DNA of 64,000 nt from Spirochaeta thermophila DSM 6192. GTDB lineage: Bacteria > Spirochaetota > Spirochaetia > Winmispirales > Winmispiraceae. The stretch lies in assembly GCF_000147075.1 (NCBI RefSeq), contig NC_014484.1, forward strand, positions 1,877,501 to 1,941,500. Reading direction: 5' to 3'. A program made the position numbers and the translations under genes. Below, in pieces: positions 49,598 to 58,594 of this stretch. The notes under the pieces are model-generated. The model saw only the letters and a list, made by a program, of their open reading frames with translations. It was not told the origin of the DNA and did no database searches. Position 1 is the stretch's first letter. Each line of letters begins with the position of its first letter.

Positions 49598-51346
49598 GTG
49601 GCCACGCGGTTCCCTCCCGTCCTTCTCGTGGAGGACGAAGTACTCATCGCCCTCGACCTCGTACGGACCCTCGCCGAGAGGGGACTGGAGACCATCCACA
49701 CCACTTCCTCGGAAGAGGCTCTCAGGGCCCTCGATACCACACCCGCCGTGGGCCTCGTCCTCATGGACATTGGACTCGGTGAAGGGGAAAACGGTATCGA
49801 CCTCGCACGGCGGATCAGGACGACATCGTCCCTTCCCATCATCTTCTTCTCGAACTACTCGTTCTTCTCGAACTACTCGGACCCCGAGACCCTCGCCCAG
49901 GTGGAGTCGATAGAGGGAAGCATCTTCCTTCCCAAACTCGTCACCAGGGAAACCCTCCTCACCAACGTGATCCGTCTCCTCAAGGACAGGTGCGCGGATC
50001 GCGCCGCCGGAACCGACGACCGTATACGGCGCCTCATAGACGTGCTCGACCAGCCCGCCGCCCTCTGCGGACTCACGCGGGAGAGAGGGGCCCTCTCCTG
50101 GAGGCCCCTCCATGGAAACGGCCTCTTCAAGGCATGGATGGACCACTCCTCCCCCCTCCTCTCGGACATGACGAGCCTCCCGGCCGAGAGGGTGGCGGAA
50201 GCCCTCGACCAGGGGGGGCCCCTCGAGATCCCCCTCCGGAAGACCTCGGAGCATGGAGGAAGGGCGCTCCTCATCCCATGGACGAAGGACCTCTTCCTCA
50301 TCGTCCTGAGGGGATCCGATCTCCTTGAGACCCTCACGGAAAACGAGGAGAAGTATCGTCTCCTGATCGAAAACCAGACCGACCTCGTGGTCAAAATCGA
50401 CACCGAGGGCCGGTTCCTCTACGTGAGCCCCTCCTATTGCCGCATGTTCGGCAAGAGCGAAGAGGAACTTCTGGGTAAGACCTTCATCCCCCTCGTCCAT
50501 CCCGACGACCGGGAGGCAACCCTCAAGGCCATGGAAGCCCTCTATCGTCCCCCCTACACCGCCTACATGGAGCAACGCGCCATGACCGTCTACGGCGAAC
50601 GATGGCTCGCCTGGAGCGACACCGCCGTACTCGACGAAGAGGGGAATGTGGTGGGCATCATCGGGGTAGGAAGAGACATCCACGAGAAGAAACTCGCCGA
50701 GATCGCCCTCAAGGAGGCCACGGAACAGCTCAAGAAGGCCGTGGAAGAGAGGGAACTCCTCCTCAAGGAACTCCTCCACCGGGTCCGGAACACCCTCTCG
50801 CTCATCCTCAGCTTCATCCATCTCGAGAAATCCTCATGGGCCGATCCACGTCTCCTCTCCCGCATCTCCTCGCTCGAGGCCAGGGTGAAGTCCCTCTCGG
50901 AGCTCTACGCCCTGCTCCACAACCTCGGAGGCATCAAGGAGGTCGACCTCTCCGCCTATCTCTCCCGCCTCGCCCAGACACTGCTGATAGCCTATGCGCC
51001 GGGGGATAGGATCTCCCTCGACATGGACCTCGCGCCCCTCTCCTGCAGTGCCAAGGACGCCACCTCCCTCGGACTCATCGTCACGGAGATCATCACCAAT
51101 TCCTGCAAGCACGCCTTCGAGGATCGTGGAACCATCTCCCTCGCGCTGCGCCGGGAAGGGGACGAACTCGTCATGGAACTGGGAGACGACGGACGAGGAT
51201 TGCCCGAAACACACGACTCCGCAGGATCGGGAGGCCTCGGTCTCCAGGTCATCCGCTTGCTCGTCCAGCAACTCGGCGGCACCCTCTCGGTGGATTCCGG
51301 GAGAGGCACCCGATACACCATCCGCATCCCCGCCCGCCGGTCGTGA
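49598..51346 (+). CDS. Hybrid sensor: receiver - PAS - HisKA_2-type histidine kinase
   Basis: A 582-residue soluble signalling protein. An N-terminal receiver domain (~5-125) has VEDE, phospho-acceptor Asp in [10 protein letters not shown], and Lys in FLPKLV. A linker domain (~130-240) follows, then a PAS domain (~245-365, [33 protein letters not shown]). The HisKA_2 dimerisation/phospho-acceptor region is [23 protein letters not shown], and the HATPase_c domain has [12 protein letters not shown] and GDDGRGLPE. No membrane segment is present. The receiver carries a perfect in-frame 18-bp tandem duplication (FFSNYS twice) at the beta-4 switch position. GTG at 49598 is the start; an ATG two bases earlier is out of frame. 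Confidence 0.88.
49844..49879 (+). repeat. In-frame 18-bp tandem duplication inside the receiver domain
   Basis: Two identical 18-base units (49844-49861 and 49862-49879) each encode Phe-Phe-Ser-Asn-Tyr-Ser. Related receivers have one copy, running as 'PIIFF(T/S)xYSDPETL'. The duplication falls at the conserved switch Ser/Thr. Confidence 0.9.
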
Positions 51347-51408
51347 CCGTTTGATTTTTTCACCACTCTCTACTATCATGGGGAAAACTCTTCCAGCAGG
51401 AGCGCCCT

Positions 51409-52644
51409 ATGGCGAGGATGAACGAGCACTTCCTCAAACTCACTTCATCGTACCTCTTCTCCGAGATCGCGAAGCGGGTGAACACCTATAAGGAGGCACA
51501 TCCAGAGGCGGACATCATCAAGATGGGGATAGGCGACGTCACCCTGCCCCTGCCGGAGGCGTGCATAAGGGCCTTTCACGAGGCCGTGGACGAGATGGCC
51601 CGGGCCGAGAGCTTCAAGGGCTACGGACCGGAGCAGGGCTACGCCTTCCTCCGGGAGGCCATCGCAGAGGGAGACTACCGGAGCAGAGGCGTGGAGATAG
51701 ACCCCGAGGAGATCTTCATCTCCGACGGAGCCAAGTCGGATACCGCCAACTTCCAGGATCTCTTCTCCTCCGACGCGAAGATCGCCATCCAGGATCCGGT
51801 GTATCCCGTGTACCTCGACACCAACGTGATGGCCGGTCGTACGGGCTCCCATCGCGACGGACGGTACGAGGGCGTGATCTACCTCCCCTGCGTGCCCGAG
51901 AACCGCTTCCTCCCGGAACCCCCTGACGAGGAGGTGGACGTGGTCTACCTCTGCTACCCCAACAACCCCACCGGAGCGGTGGCACCCCGGGACTACCTGG
52001 CGCTGTGGGTGGAGTATGCGAGGAGGCACGACGCGATCATCCTCTTCGACGGGGCCTACGAGGCCTTCATTCAGGATCCAGACCTTCCTCGCTCGATCTA
52101 CGAGATCCCCGGAGCCCGTGAGGTGGCGGTTGAATTCCGCAGCTTCTCCAAGACCGCAGGCTTCACCGGCACGCGGTGCGCCTACACCGTGGTCCCCAAA
52201 GAGTGCAGGGTGAAGGACAGCGAGGGGAGGTTCCACAGCCTCCACGACCTCTGGTTCAGGAGGCAGAGCACCAAGTTCAACGGTGTCTCCTACCCCGTAC
52301 AGCGGGCGGCCGCGGCGGTCTACACCCCGGAGGGCCAGGCCCAGGTGCGCGCCAACATCGCCTACTACATGGAAAACGCCAGGATCTTCAGAGAAGCCCT
52401 CACCGGTCTCGGCTACGCCTGTACAGGTGGAGAGGACTCACCCTACATCTGGGTGGAGACCGGCACTGACTCCTGGGAGTTCTTCCAGCTCCTCCTCGAA
52501 AGGGCCCAGGTGGTATGCACACCGGGTGCAGGATTCGGGAAATCGGGAGAGGGCTTCGTGAGGTTCAGCGCCTTCAACTTCAGGGAGAACGTCGAGGAGG
52601 CGGCCCGCCGCCTCTCCACCGTATTCTCGGGGGCAACGCAATGA
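51409..52644 (+). CDS. dapL: LL-diaminopimelate aminotransferase
   Basis: Converts tetrahydrodipicolinate directly to LL-diaminopimelate with glutamate as amino donor, the DapL shortcut of lysine synthesis found in spirochaetes, chlamydiae and plants. The 411 residues fit the family. The N-terminus is NEHFLKLTSSYLFSEIAKRVN with IKMGIGDVTLPLPEA. PLP-site residues are in DPVYPVYLDTN, CYPNNPTGAV and FDGAYEAF, and the Schiff-base Lys is in FRSFSKTAGFTGTRCAYT. AGGAG lies seven bases before the ATG. Its stop overlaps the plsC start (ATGA). MurE here may use ornithine, so the product probably serves lysine synthesis. Confidence 0.93.
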   Translation: MARMNEHFLKLTSSYLFSEIAKRVNTYKEAHPEADIIKMGIGDVTLPLPEACIRAFHEAVDEMARAESFKGYGPEQGYAFLREAIAEGDYRSRGVEIDPEEIFISDGAKSDTANFQDLFSSDAKIAIQDPVYPVYLDTNVMAGRTGSHRDGRYEGVIYLPCVPENRFLPEPPDEEVDVVYLCYPNNPTGAVAPRDYLALWVEYARRHDAIILFDGAYEAFIQDPDLPRSIYEIPGAREVAVEFRSFSKTAGFTGTRCAYTVVPKECRVKDSEGRFHSLHDLWFRRQSTKFNGVSYPVQRAAAAVYTPEGQAQVRANIAYYMENARIFREALTGLGYACTGGEDSPYIWVETGTDSWEFFQLLLERAQVVCTPGAGFGKSGEGFVRFSAFNFRENVEEAARRLSTVFSGATQ

Positions 52645-53372
52645 GGAGCACGGCCTTCCTTCTCTTCTTCATCACCGAGCTCCTCTTCGTCGCCCTTCTC
52701 TATCCCCTCGGTCCCCTCCTCTCCCTCTTCTCCCCCCGTCTCGCGCGACGGTACGTCCAGATGACCGCCACGCTGTGGGGCAAGTCACTCTTCTTCGTGG
52801 CCGGGGTGCCGATCACGGTGAAGGGGAAGGAACACCTTCCGCCCCACGACCGCATCTGTTTCGTGGCCAACCACCAGGGTTTCGCCGACATCCCCCTCAT
52901 CCTCATGGCCACCGGGAGGGCGCCCGGCTTCATCGCAAAAAAAGAGCTGAAGTTGCTCCCCGTCATCGGGTTCTGGATGACCGCCCTCCGCTGCGTCTTC
53001 ATCGACCGGAAGAGCCTCCGGCAGGGCAAGCGCGCGATAGAAGAGGGGGCCCGTCACATCCGGGAGGGCCACCCCATGGTCATCTTCCCCGAAGGCACAC
53101 GCTCCCGTTCCTACACCATGAGGCCCTTCAGGCACGGGAGCTTCAAGCTCGCCTACCTCTCGAACGCCACCATCGTGCCCATCACCATCGTGGGGAGTTT
53201 CCACCTCCTCGAGGAGAGAGGGTACCTCAGGAAGCACCCTGTGGAGGTGCACATCCATCCTCCCATAGAGCTCTCGACCCTCACCGAAGAAGGGCGGAAG
53301 GAACTCCCCGAGAAGGTCTTTCACATCATTCAAGGACCACTTCTCGATCGGGAAACGAGCCGCCCCTCCTGA
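52641..53372 (+). CDS. plsC: 1-acyl-sn-glycerol-3-phosphate acyltransferase
   Basis: Acylates lysophosphatidic acid to phosphatidic acid at the inner membrane. A 243-residue protein with an N-terminal membrane helix (FLLFFITELLFVALLYPLGPLLSLF). The catalytic H-x4-D is in VANHQGFADIPLI, block II is FIDRKSLRQGKRAIEEG, and block III is VIFPEGTRSRS. Block IV, with a Pro after a strand, is NATIVPITIVGSF. The ATG at 52641 overlaps the dapL stop codon, so translation is coupled although the functions are unrelated. Confidence 0.9.
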   Translation: MRSTAFLLFFITELLFVALLYPLGPLLSLFSPRLARRYVQMTATLWGKSLFFVAGVPITVKGKEHLPPHDRICFVANHQGFADIPLILMATGRAPGFIAKKELKLLPVIGFWMTALRCVFIDRKSLRQGKRAIEEGARHIREGHPMVIFPEGTRSRSYTMRPFRHGSFKLAYLSNATIVPITIVGSFHLLEERGYLRKHPVEVHIHPPIELSTLTEEGRKELPEKVFHIIQGPLLDRETSRPS

Positions 53373-53427
53373 GGCGCGCCTAATACCTCCGGTTTAGTCC
53401 TCCTCCCCCATCACGCGTGTTTTTTTC

Positions 53428-53456
53428 TTGCACGATCGGCCCATCCATTGCACAAT
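53428..53456 (+). promoter_or_regulatory. Promoter of the GT-C/DPM/GtrA operon (TTGCAC-17-CACAAT)
   Basis: TTGCAC at 53428-53433, a 17-base spacer, CACAAT at 53451-53456. A leader of about 30 bases contains AAGGAG before ATG 53493. Confidence 0.5.
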
Positions 53457-53492
53457 AAGTCGGAGTCGGCACAATCCCCAAGGAGCGTCGTG

Positions 53493-56400
53493 ATGAGAGA
53501 GAGACTCCTGCCCTTCCTTCTCCTGGTAGGCACCCTCCTCCCTGTCGCAGCCGGAGAGAACCTGCTTCGAAATCCCGGATTCGAGGAGTGGTCACCCTCT
53601 GCGCCCCACGGCTGGCATCTCCACACATGGAAGCACACCGACGGTGTGGTCCTCACCCGGTCCGAGGATGCCCACTCGGGGAGGTATGCTGCCGTCCTCA
53701 CCGCCACCACCCTTGAAGACAGCAAACTCGTCCAGAAGGTCAAGGTGGAACCCAATAGTCTCTACAGGTTCTCGGTGTGGGTGAAGGTGGAAGGCGTGCC
53801 CTCCGACATGCTGGGGGCCAACCTCTCCGCCCTCGAGACCACCGAGCGGTCCTCTGACGTGAAGGACACCCAAGGGGAGTGGGTCCTCCTCGAGACCTAC
53901 TGCCGCACCGGAGCAACCCAGAGAGAGGTGAACCTCACCCTCAGGTTGGGGGGCTACGGGGCCCTCTCCACAGGCACGGTGTGGTTCGACGATGCGGAGT
54001 TCGTGGAGGTGGAACGCGCGCCTGCAGGGGCCAGGATCATCGGCCTCGCCCCCACCACCCCCTCCACCCCCCGCTTCCCCCTCGGCCTCCACCTCCTCCT
54101 CATCCTCGCCTACCTCGGCCTCCTCGCCCTCCTCCTCCGCACCCCCCTCCTCTCCCGCATCCCCCTCCCCGCCCTCCTCCTCGCAGCCCTCCTCATCCGG
54201 CTCGCCCTCGCCCCCCTCTTCCCCGGCCACTCCTCCGACATGCCCACCTTCTACGCCTGGGCCACCGAACTCGCCCGGGAGGGCATCCCCCACTTCTACG
54301 CCACCGCCAGCTTCAAGGACTACCCCCCCGGCTATCTCCTCCTCCTCTATCCCGTAGGCCTCCTCATCACCCTCTTCCGCCTCCCCTTCGGCCACCCCGC
54401 CACACTCCTCCTCCTCAAGCTCCCCTCCATCCTCTCCGACCTCCTCACCGGCACCATCCTCCTTCGCACCTTCTCCTCACCCCTCGCCCTCCCCCTCACC
54501 GCCGCCTACTTCTTCAATCCATCCATCATCCTCAACTCGGCAGTCTACGGCCAGGCGGACAGCGTCCTCACCCTGGTGCTCCTCCTCTTCCTCCTCGCCT
54601 TCCACCGCAGGTCCTACATCGCCTCCGCCGCCTGGCTCGGCCTCGCCCTCGCCATAAAACCCCAAGCCCTCCTCTTCGCCCCCATCGCCCTTCTCTTCCT
54701 CCTCACCTGGCTCATCCGTCCCCTCACCACCCGCACCCGACCCGAGGCCCTCACCACCTTCCGACGCCTCGCCCCCACCATGGGCCTCTCCCTCCTCTCC
54801 TTCGCCGGCACCTTCCTCCTCGTCCACTTCCCCTTCTTCATCCTCCACCCCCAGCTCGCCCCAGCCCTCTACCGCCGCATCCTCACCTCCTACCCCTTCG
54901 GCTCGGTGAACGCAGCCAACCTCTGGACCCTCACAGGCCTCAACTGGAAACCCCTCTTCACCCCCTTCCTCGGCATCCCCCTCTCCACCTGGCAGACCCT
55001 CATCCAGCTCGCCCTACTCGGCGGTGCCGCCCTCGTCTACCTCCGCGAGGAACGGCACACCCCCTCCACCATCCCCTTCCTCACCGCCCTCTTCCTCGCC
55101 CTCTGGGGATTCGCCCTCCTCCCCAAGATGCACGAGCGCTACATCTACCCTGCCCTCATCCTCTCCCTCCTCGCCTTCCTCACCACCACCCGGACCCCCT
55201 TCCTCTGGATCTTCGGACTCATCACCGCCTCCTCCTACCTCAACCAGGCCCACGTCCTCTTCCACGCCGCCCTGAAACAGTTCCAGCTCCCCCTTGAAGC
55301 CCCCATGGCCCTCGCCTCCCTCCTCACCCTCATCGCTGCCCTCCTCCTCATCTTCGGGCTCTTCCCCTCCCTCATCCCTCCCCTCCGCCGCCTCATCCCT
55401 CAGCGGCCGGCCCCCTCACCCCTCCTCCCATCACACGAGGAACACACCACCCCCCGACACCTCATCCTCCTCGGCCTCATCACCCTCGCCTACACCCTCA
55501 TCGCCTTCACCAACCTCGGCTCCCTCAACACCCCCACCACCTTCTACAAGCCGCGTGAACGCACCGAATACTTCATGGTGGAACTCCCCCCCGACCGCGT
55601 CCCACGAACCATCCTCTACTACCGCGGACTCGGTACGGGAAAATACTTCATCCTCTCCTCTCCCGACCGAAAAAGCTGGAAGAACCTCACGGTCATCGAA
55701 AACACCAACCCCTACGCCGAATTCGGCTGGTTCAGCGCGCCCCTCCCTGCCCCGGAAGGCCGCTACCTCCTCTTTCGAGTCCACACCCCCGGCCTTGCCC
55801 TCCACGAGATCGCCTTTCTCGACAGGGACGGCACCCCCATCCCGGTGAAGATCCCCACTTACTTCTCCTCGGCCAAGAGCATGGGCAACCCCGACCTCCT
55901 GGTGGACGAGCAGGGGACCATCCCCGAACGGATAAGCTACCTCACCAACATGTACTTTGACGAGATCTACCACGCCCGGACCGCCTACGAGTACGTACTG
56001 GGCCTCCCCCCGAGCGAGACCACCCACCCACCCCTCGGCAAGCTCATCATCAGCCTGGGGATCCTCCTCTTCGGCATGACCCCCTTCGGCTGGCGCTTTG
56101 CAGGAACCCTCATAGGGGTCCTCATGATCCCCCTCTTCTACCTCCTCGCGAGGACCCTCCTCCGGAGACCATGCCTCGCCCTACTCGCCGCCCTCCTCCT
56201 CTCGGTGGAACACCTTCACTTCGTCCAGACCCGCATCGCCACCATCGACAGCTTCGCGGTCTTCTTCATCATCCTCATGTACATCCCCATGCTCCACTAC
56301 GTGCTCCTCCCCGATGAGGAGGCCCTCTCTTTCAGGCACTTCGGCCTCCCCCTCCTCCTCTCGGGCCTCTTCTTCGGACTCGGCGCAGCCACCAAGTGGA

Positions 56401-57152
56401 CCTGCGTCTATGCGGGCGGGGGCCTCGCGGTCCTCTACCTCTGGAAGCTCGCCCGCGCCGCAAAGGCAGGCGAGGTCACCCCACGCAGGCTCGGCCTGTT
56501 CCTCCTCTGGTCGGCAGGGAGCTTCCTCCTCCTCCCCGCCCTCACCTACGGGGCGAGCTACATCCCGAACATCCGCATCCTCTCCATCTCCTCACCGATC
56601 TCCTACATCCTCAGGGAACAGGTGGGGATGTACCGGTACCACAGCGAGCTCACCGCCACGCACCCCTTCTCCTCGCCGTGGTGGCAGTGGCCCCTGCTCA
56701 TCAAGCCCATCTGGTACTACTCCGGAAAGTCGTACCTCCCCTCCGACGTGGTCTCCTCCATCTTCGCCATGGGCAACCCGCTCATCATCTGGGGAGGCAC
56801 CGCATCCCTGCTCTGGCTCCTCGTACGGTGGGTGAAGACCCGCTCCCGGCTCACAGGCCTCCTGCTCCTCCTCTACGCCTTCCAGTACCTCCCCTGGGCC
56901 ATAAGCCCCAGGTCGCTCACCTTCTTCTATCACTACTTCGCCGCCATACCCTTCAGCATCCTCCTCCTCGTGCACGCAGCCGAGGAGCTCGGCCTCTTCC
57001 ACCCCCAGGGGAAGAACCGATGGATCGTGCCCGCCTTCGCGGCGGGGTGCGTCGTTCTCTTTGTCCTCTTCTATCCCATCCTCTCGGGCCTTCCCGTACC
57101 CCGCTGGTACGCCACACTTCTCAGGTGGATGCCCACCTGGTACTTCTACTAG
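53493..57152 (+). CDS. Tandem GT-C glycosyltransferase: CBM-like domain, mannosyltransferase-like GT-C, discoidin-like domain, PMT-type GT-C
   Basis: A 1219-residue envelope protein containing two complete GT-C units. A signal peptide ends around GTLLPVAAG. A CBM4/9-like beta-sandwich follows (~22-175, NLLRNPGFEEWSP ... GTVWFDDAEF). The first polytopic unit (~185-610) has GHSSDMPTFYAWATELARE, a D-Y-P-P-G-Y loop and NSAVYGQADSV. A periplasmic F5/8-type-like domain lies at ~670-790. The second unit (~800-1215) has protein-O-mannosyltransferase marks: YFDEIYHARTAYEY with the catalytic Asp-Glu, ETTHPPLGKLIISLG, and TRIATIDSFAVFF. It probably transfers mannose from a polyprenyl-phosphate donor made by the next gene. 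Start at ATG 53493 with AGGAG seven bases upstream. Confidence 0.85.
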   Translation: MRERLLPFLLLVGTLLPVAAGENLLRNPGFEEWSPSAPHGWHLHTWKHTDGVVLTRSEDAHSGRYAAVLTATTLEDSKLVQKVKVEPNSLYRFSVWVKVEGVPSDMLGANLSALETTERSSDVKDTQGEWVLLETYCRTGATQREVNLTLRLGGYGALSTGTVWFDDAEFVEVERAPAGARIIGLAPTTPSTPRFPLGLHLLLILAYLGLLALLLRTPLLSRIPLPALLLAALLIRLALAPLFPGHSSDMPTFYAWATELAREGIPHFYATASFKDYPPGYLLLLYPVGLLITLFRLPFGHPATLLLLKLPSILSDLLTGTILLRTFSSPLALPLTAAYFFNPSIILNSAVYGQADSVLTLVLLLFLLAFHRRSYIASAAWLGLALAIKPQALLFAPIALLFLLTWLIRPLTTRTRPEALTTFRRLAPTMGLSLLSFAGTFLLVHFPFFILHPQLAPALYRRILTSYPFGSVNAANLWTLTGLNWKPLFTPFLGIPLSTWQTLIQLALLGGAALVYLREERHTPSTIPFLTALFLALWGFALLPKMHERYIYPALILSLLAFLTTTRTPFLWIFGLITASSYLNQAHVLFHAALKQFQLPLEAPMALASLLTLIAALLLIFGLFPSLIPPLRRLIPQRPAPSPLLPSHEEHTTPRHLILLGLITLAYTLIAFTNLGSLNTPTTFYKPRERTEYFMVELPPDRVPRTILYYRGLGTGKYFILSSPDRKSWKNLTVIENTNPYAEFGWFSAPLPAPEGRYLLFRVHTPGLALHEIAFLDRDGTPIPVKIPTYFSSAKSMGNPDLLVDEQGTIPERISYLTNMYFDEIYHARTAYEYVLGLPPSETTHPPLGKLIISLGILLFGMTPFGWRFAGTLIGVLMIPLFYLLARTLLRRPCLALLAALLLSVEHLHFVQTRIATIDSFAVFFIILMYIPMLHYVLLPDEEALSFRHFGLPLLLSGLFFGLGAATKWTCVYAGGGLAVLYLWKLARAAKAGEVTPRRLGLFLLWSAGSFLLLPALTYGASYIPNIRILSISSPISYILREQVGMYRYHSELTATHPFSSPWWQWPLLIKPIWYYSGKSYLPSDVVSSIFAMGNPLIIWGGTASLLWLLVRWVKTRSRLTGLLLLLYAFQYLPWAISPRSLTFFYHYFAAIPFSILLLVHAAEELGLFHPQGKNRWIVPAFAAGCVVLFVLFYPILSGLPVPRWYATLLRWMPTWYFY

Positions 57153-57161
57153 GAGGAACCC

Positions 57162-58106
57162 ATGATCTCGATCATCATCCCTGTGTACAACGAAGAGGAG
57201 GTGCTCCCGGCCCTCTACGAGCGGCTCACCCGCGTCATGGAGGGCACCGGGGAAGCGTACGAGCTCGTCTTCGTGGACGACGGGAGCACCGATCGCACCT
57301 ACCAGCTCCTCAAAGACCTCCATCGGAGGGACCCCCGCTGCAAGGTCATCCACTTCTCCCGCAACTTCGGCCACCAGATCGCCATTACCGCGGGCATGGA
57401 CCATGCTCGGGGGGATGCCGTGATCATCATCGACGCAGACCTCCAGGACCCGCCCGAGCTCATCCCCCGGATGCTCGAGAAGTGGAGGGCCGGGGCACAG
57501 ATCGTCCATGCCCGAAGGGTGAAACGCAAGGGTGAGGGCCTCTTCAAACGCGCCACTGCGGCCCTCTTCTACCGGATCCTCAAGGCCCTCACCGACGTGG
57601 AGATACCGGTTGATGTGGGGGACTTCAGGCTCATGGACAGGAAGGTGGTGGACTCGCTCAAAGGGATGCGGGAACGCAACCGGTTCGTGCGGGGCCTGGT
57701 GAGCTGGACGGGATTCAGGCAGGACGAGGTCACCTATGTGCGCGACCCGCGCTACGCAGGAACCACGAAGTACCCGCTCGGAAAGATGATTCGCTTCGCC
57801 CTCAACGGGATCACCTCGTTCTCGGACAAACCCCTCAAGGTGGCGAGCCTCCTGGGAAGTCTCCTCTCCCTCGCGGGCTTTCTCTACCTCCTCTACGTGC
57901 TCTACCTCAGGCTCTTCACCGATCGCGTGGTCCAGGGGTGGGCGAGCATCGTGGTCCTCATACTGGTCTTCAACGGCTTCACCCTCCTGTCCCTCGGGAT
58001 CCTGGGCGAGTACGTGGGAAGGATCTACGACGAGGTGAAACAGCGGCCCCTCTACATCGTGGAGGAGGCCCTGGGCGTGGAGGAGAAGGAGATGCGGCAT
58101 GGGTGA
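57162..58106 (+). CDS. GT2 polyprenyl-phosphate glycosyltransferase (DPM/GtrB-like)
   Basis: A 314-residue membrane-associated GT2 enzyme that loads a sugar from a nucleotide donor onto undecaprenyl phosphate. The catalytic domain has ISIIIPVYNEEEVLPALYERL, FVDDGSTDRTYQLL and IIDADLQDPPELIP (D-A-D and metal site), and VGDFRLMDRKVVDSL. Two C-terminal membrane helices follow, then the LGEYVGRIYDEVKQRPLYIVEE tail typical of GtrB/ArnC-like proteins. AGGAGG precedes the ATG, ten bases after the GT-C gene. It supplies the donor for the GT-C protein, probably polyprenyl-phospho-mannose or -glucose. Confidence 0.9.
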   Translation: MISIIIPVYNEEEVLPALYERLTRVMEGTGEAYELVFVDDGSTDRTYQLLKDLHRRDPRCKVIHFSRNFGHQIAITAGMDHARGDAVIIIDADLQDPPELIPRMLEKWRAGAQIVHARRVKRKGEGLFKRATAALFYRILKALTDVEIPVDVGDFRLMDRKVVDSLKGMRERNRFVRGLVSWTGFRQDEVTYVRDPRYAGTTKYPLGKMIRFALNGITSFSDKPLKVASLLGSLLSLAGFLYLLYVLYLRLFTDRVVQGWASIVVLILVFNGFTLLSLGILGEYVGRIYDEVKQRPLYIVEEALGVEEKEMRHG

Positions 58107-58539
58107 GAGATCCCGGCACCTGCACCTCGCCCTCCAGTTCGTACGGTTCAACCTGGTGGGCACCATCAACACCCTCATCGACGTGGGTGTCTTCGCCCTC
58201 CTCACCTCGCTGGGCACCCCACCGGTCGCCGCCCAACCTGTCTCCTACTTCTGCGGCATGGTGAACGGCTTCTTCCTCCACAAGTACTGGACCTTCAGGC
58301 AACGGAGAGGGTCGTGGGGAGTTCAGGCCCTCAAGTTCGTGTTCGTGAACCTTGCGGGGATCCTCCTCACCACGAGCATCATCGCCCTCTTTGAGGAGCT
58401 CGTTGCCCCCACCGCCTGGGGGTCTACCCTGATCCTCGCCTGGCCTGCCTACGTGGTGGCAGGCAAGGCCTGCGCCCTCGTGGCAGGCAGCCTCCTCACC
58501 TTCACCGCCAACAGGTGGTGGGTCTTCAGAGCGGAATAG
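58099..58539 (+). CDS. GtrA-family membrane protein (polyprenyl-linked sugar flippase candidate)
   Basis: A 146-residue protein with four membrane helices, starting LALQFVRFNLVGTINTLIDVGVFALL. FCGMVNGFFLHKYWTFRQRR and FTANRWWVFRAE follow, the paired 'N-F.-.-.-WVF' motifs of GtrA proteins. GtrA is thought to flip the lipid-linked sugar made by GtrB across the membrane. It overlaps the GT2 gene by 8 bp. With the GT-C gene this forms a synthesise-flip-transfer cassette. Confidence 0.87.
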   Translation: MGERSRHLHLALQFVRFNLVGTINTLIDVGVFALLTSLGTPPVAAQPVSYFCGMVNGFFLHKYWTFRQRRGSWGVQALKFVFVNLAGILLTTSIIALFEELVAPTAWGSTLILAWPAYVVAGKACALVAGSLLTFTANRWWVFRAE

Positions 58540-58550
58540 CTCCCCACAAC

Positions 58551-58580
58551 AAAAAAACGGGGAGGGGCTTCCCCCTCCCC
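58551..58580 (-). terminator. Terminator of the CBM64 xylanase gene
   Basis: On the minus strand the 9-bp stem GGGGAGGGG / CCCCTCCCC is followed by GTTTTTTT, 15 bases after the xylanase stop. On the plus strand no T-run follows, so it serves mainly the xylanase. Confidence 0.8.
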
Positions 58581-58594
58581 ATGCGGTACCTGTG

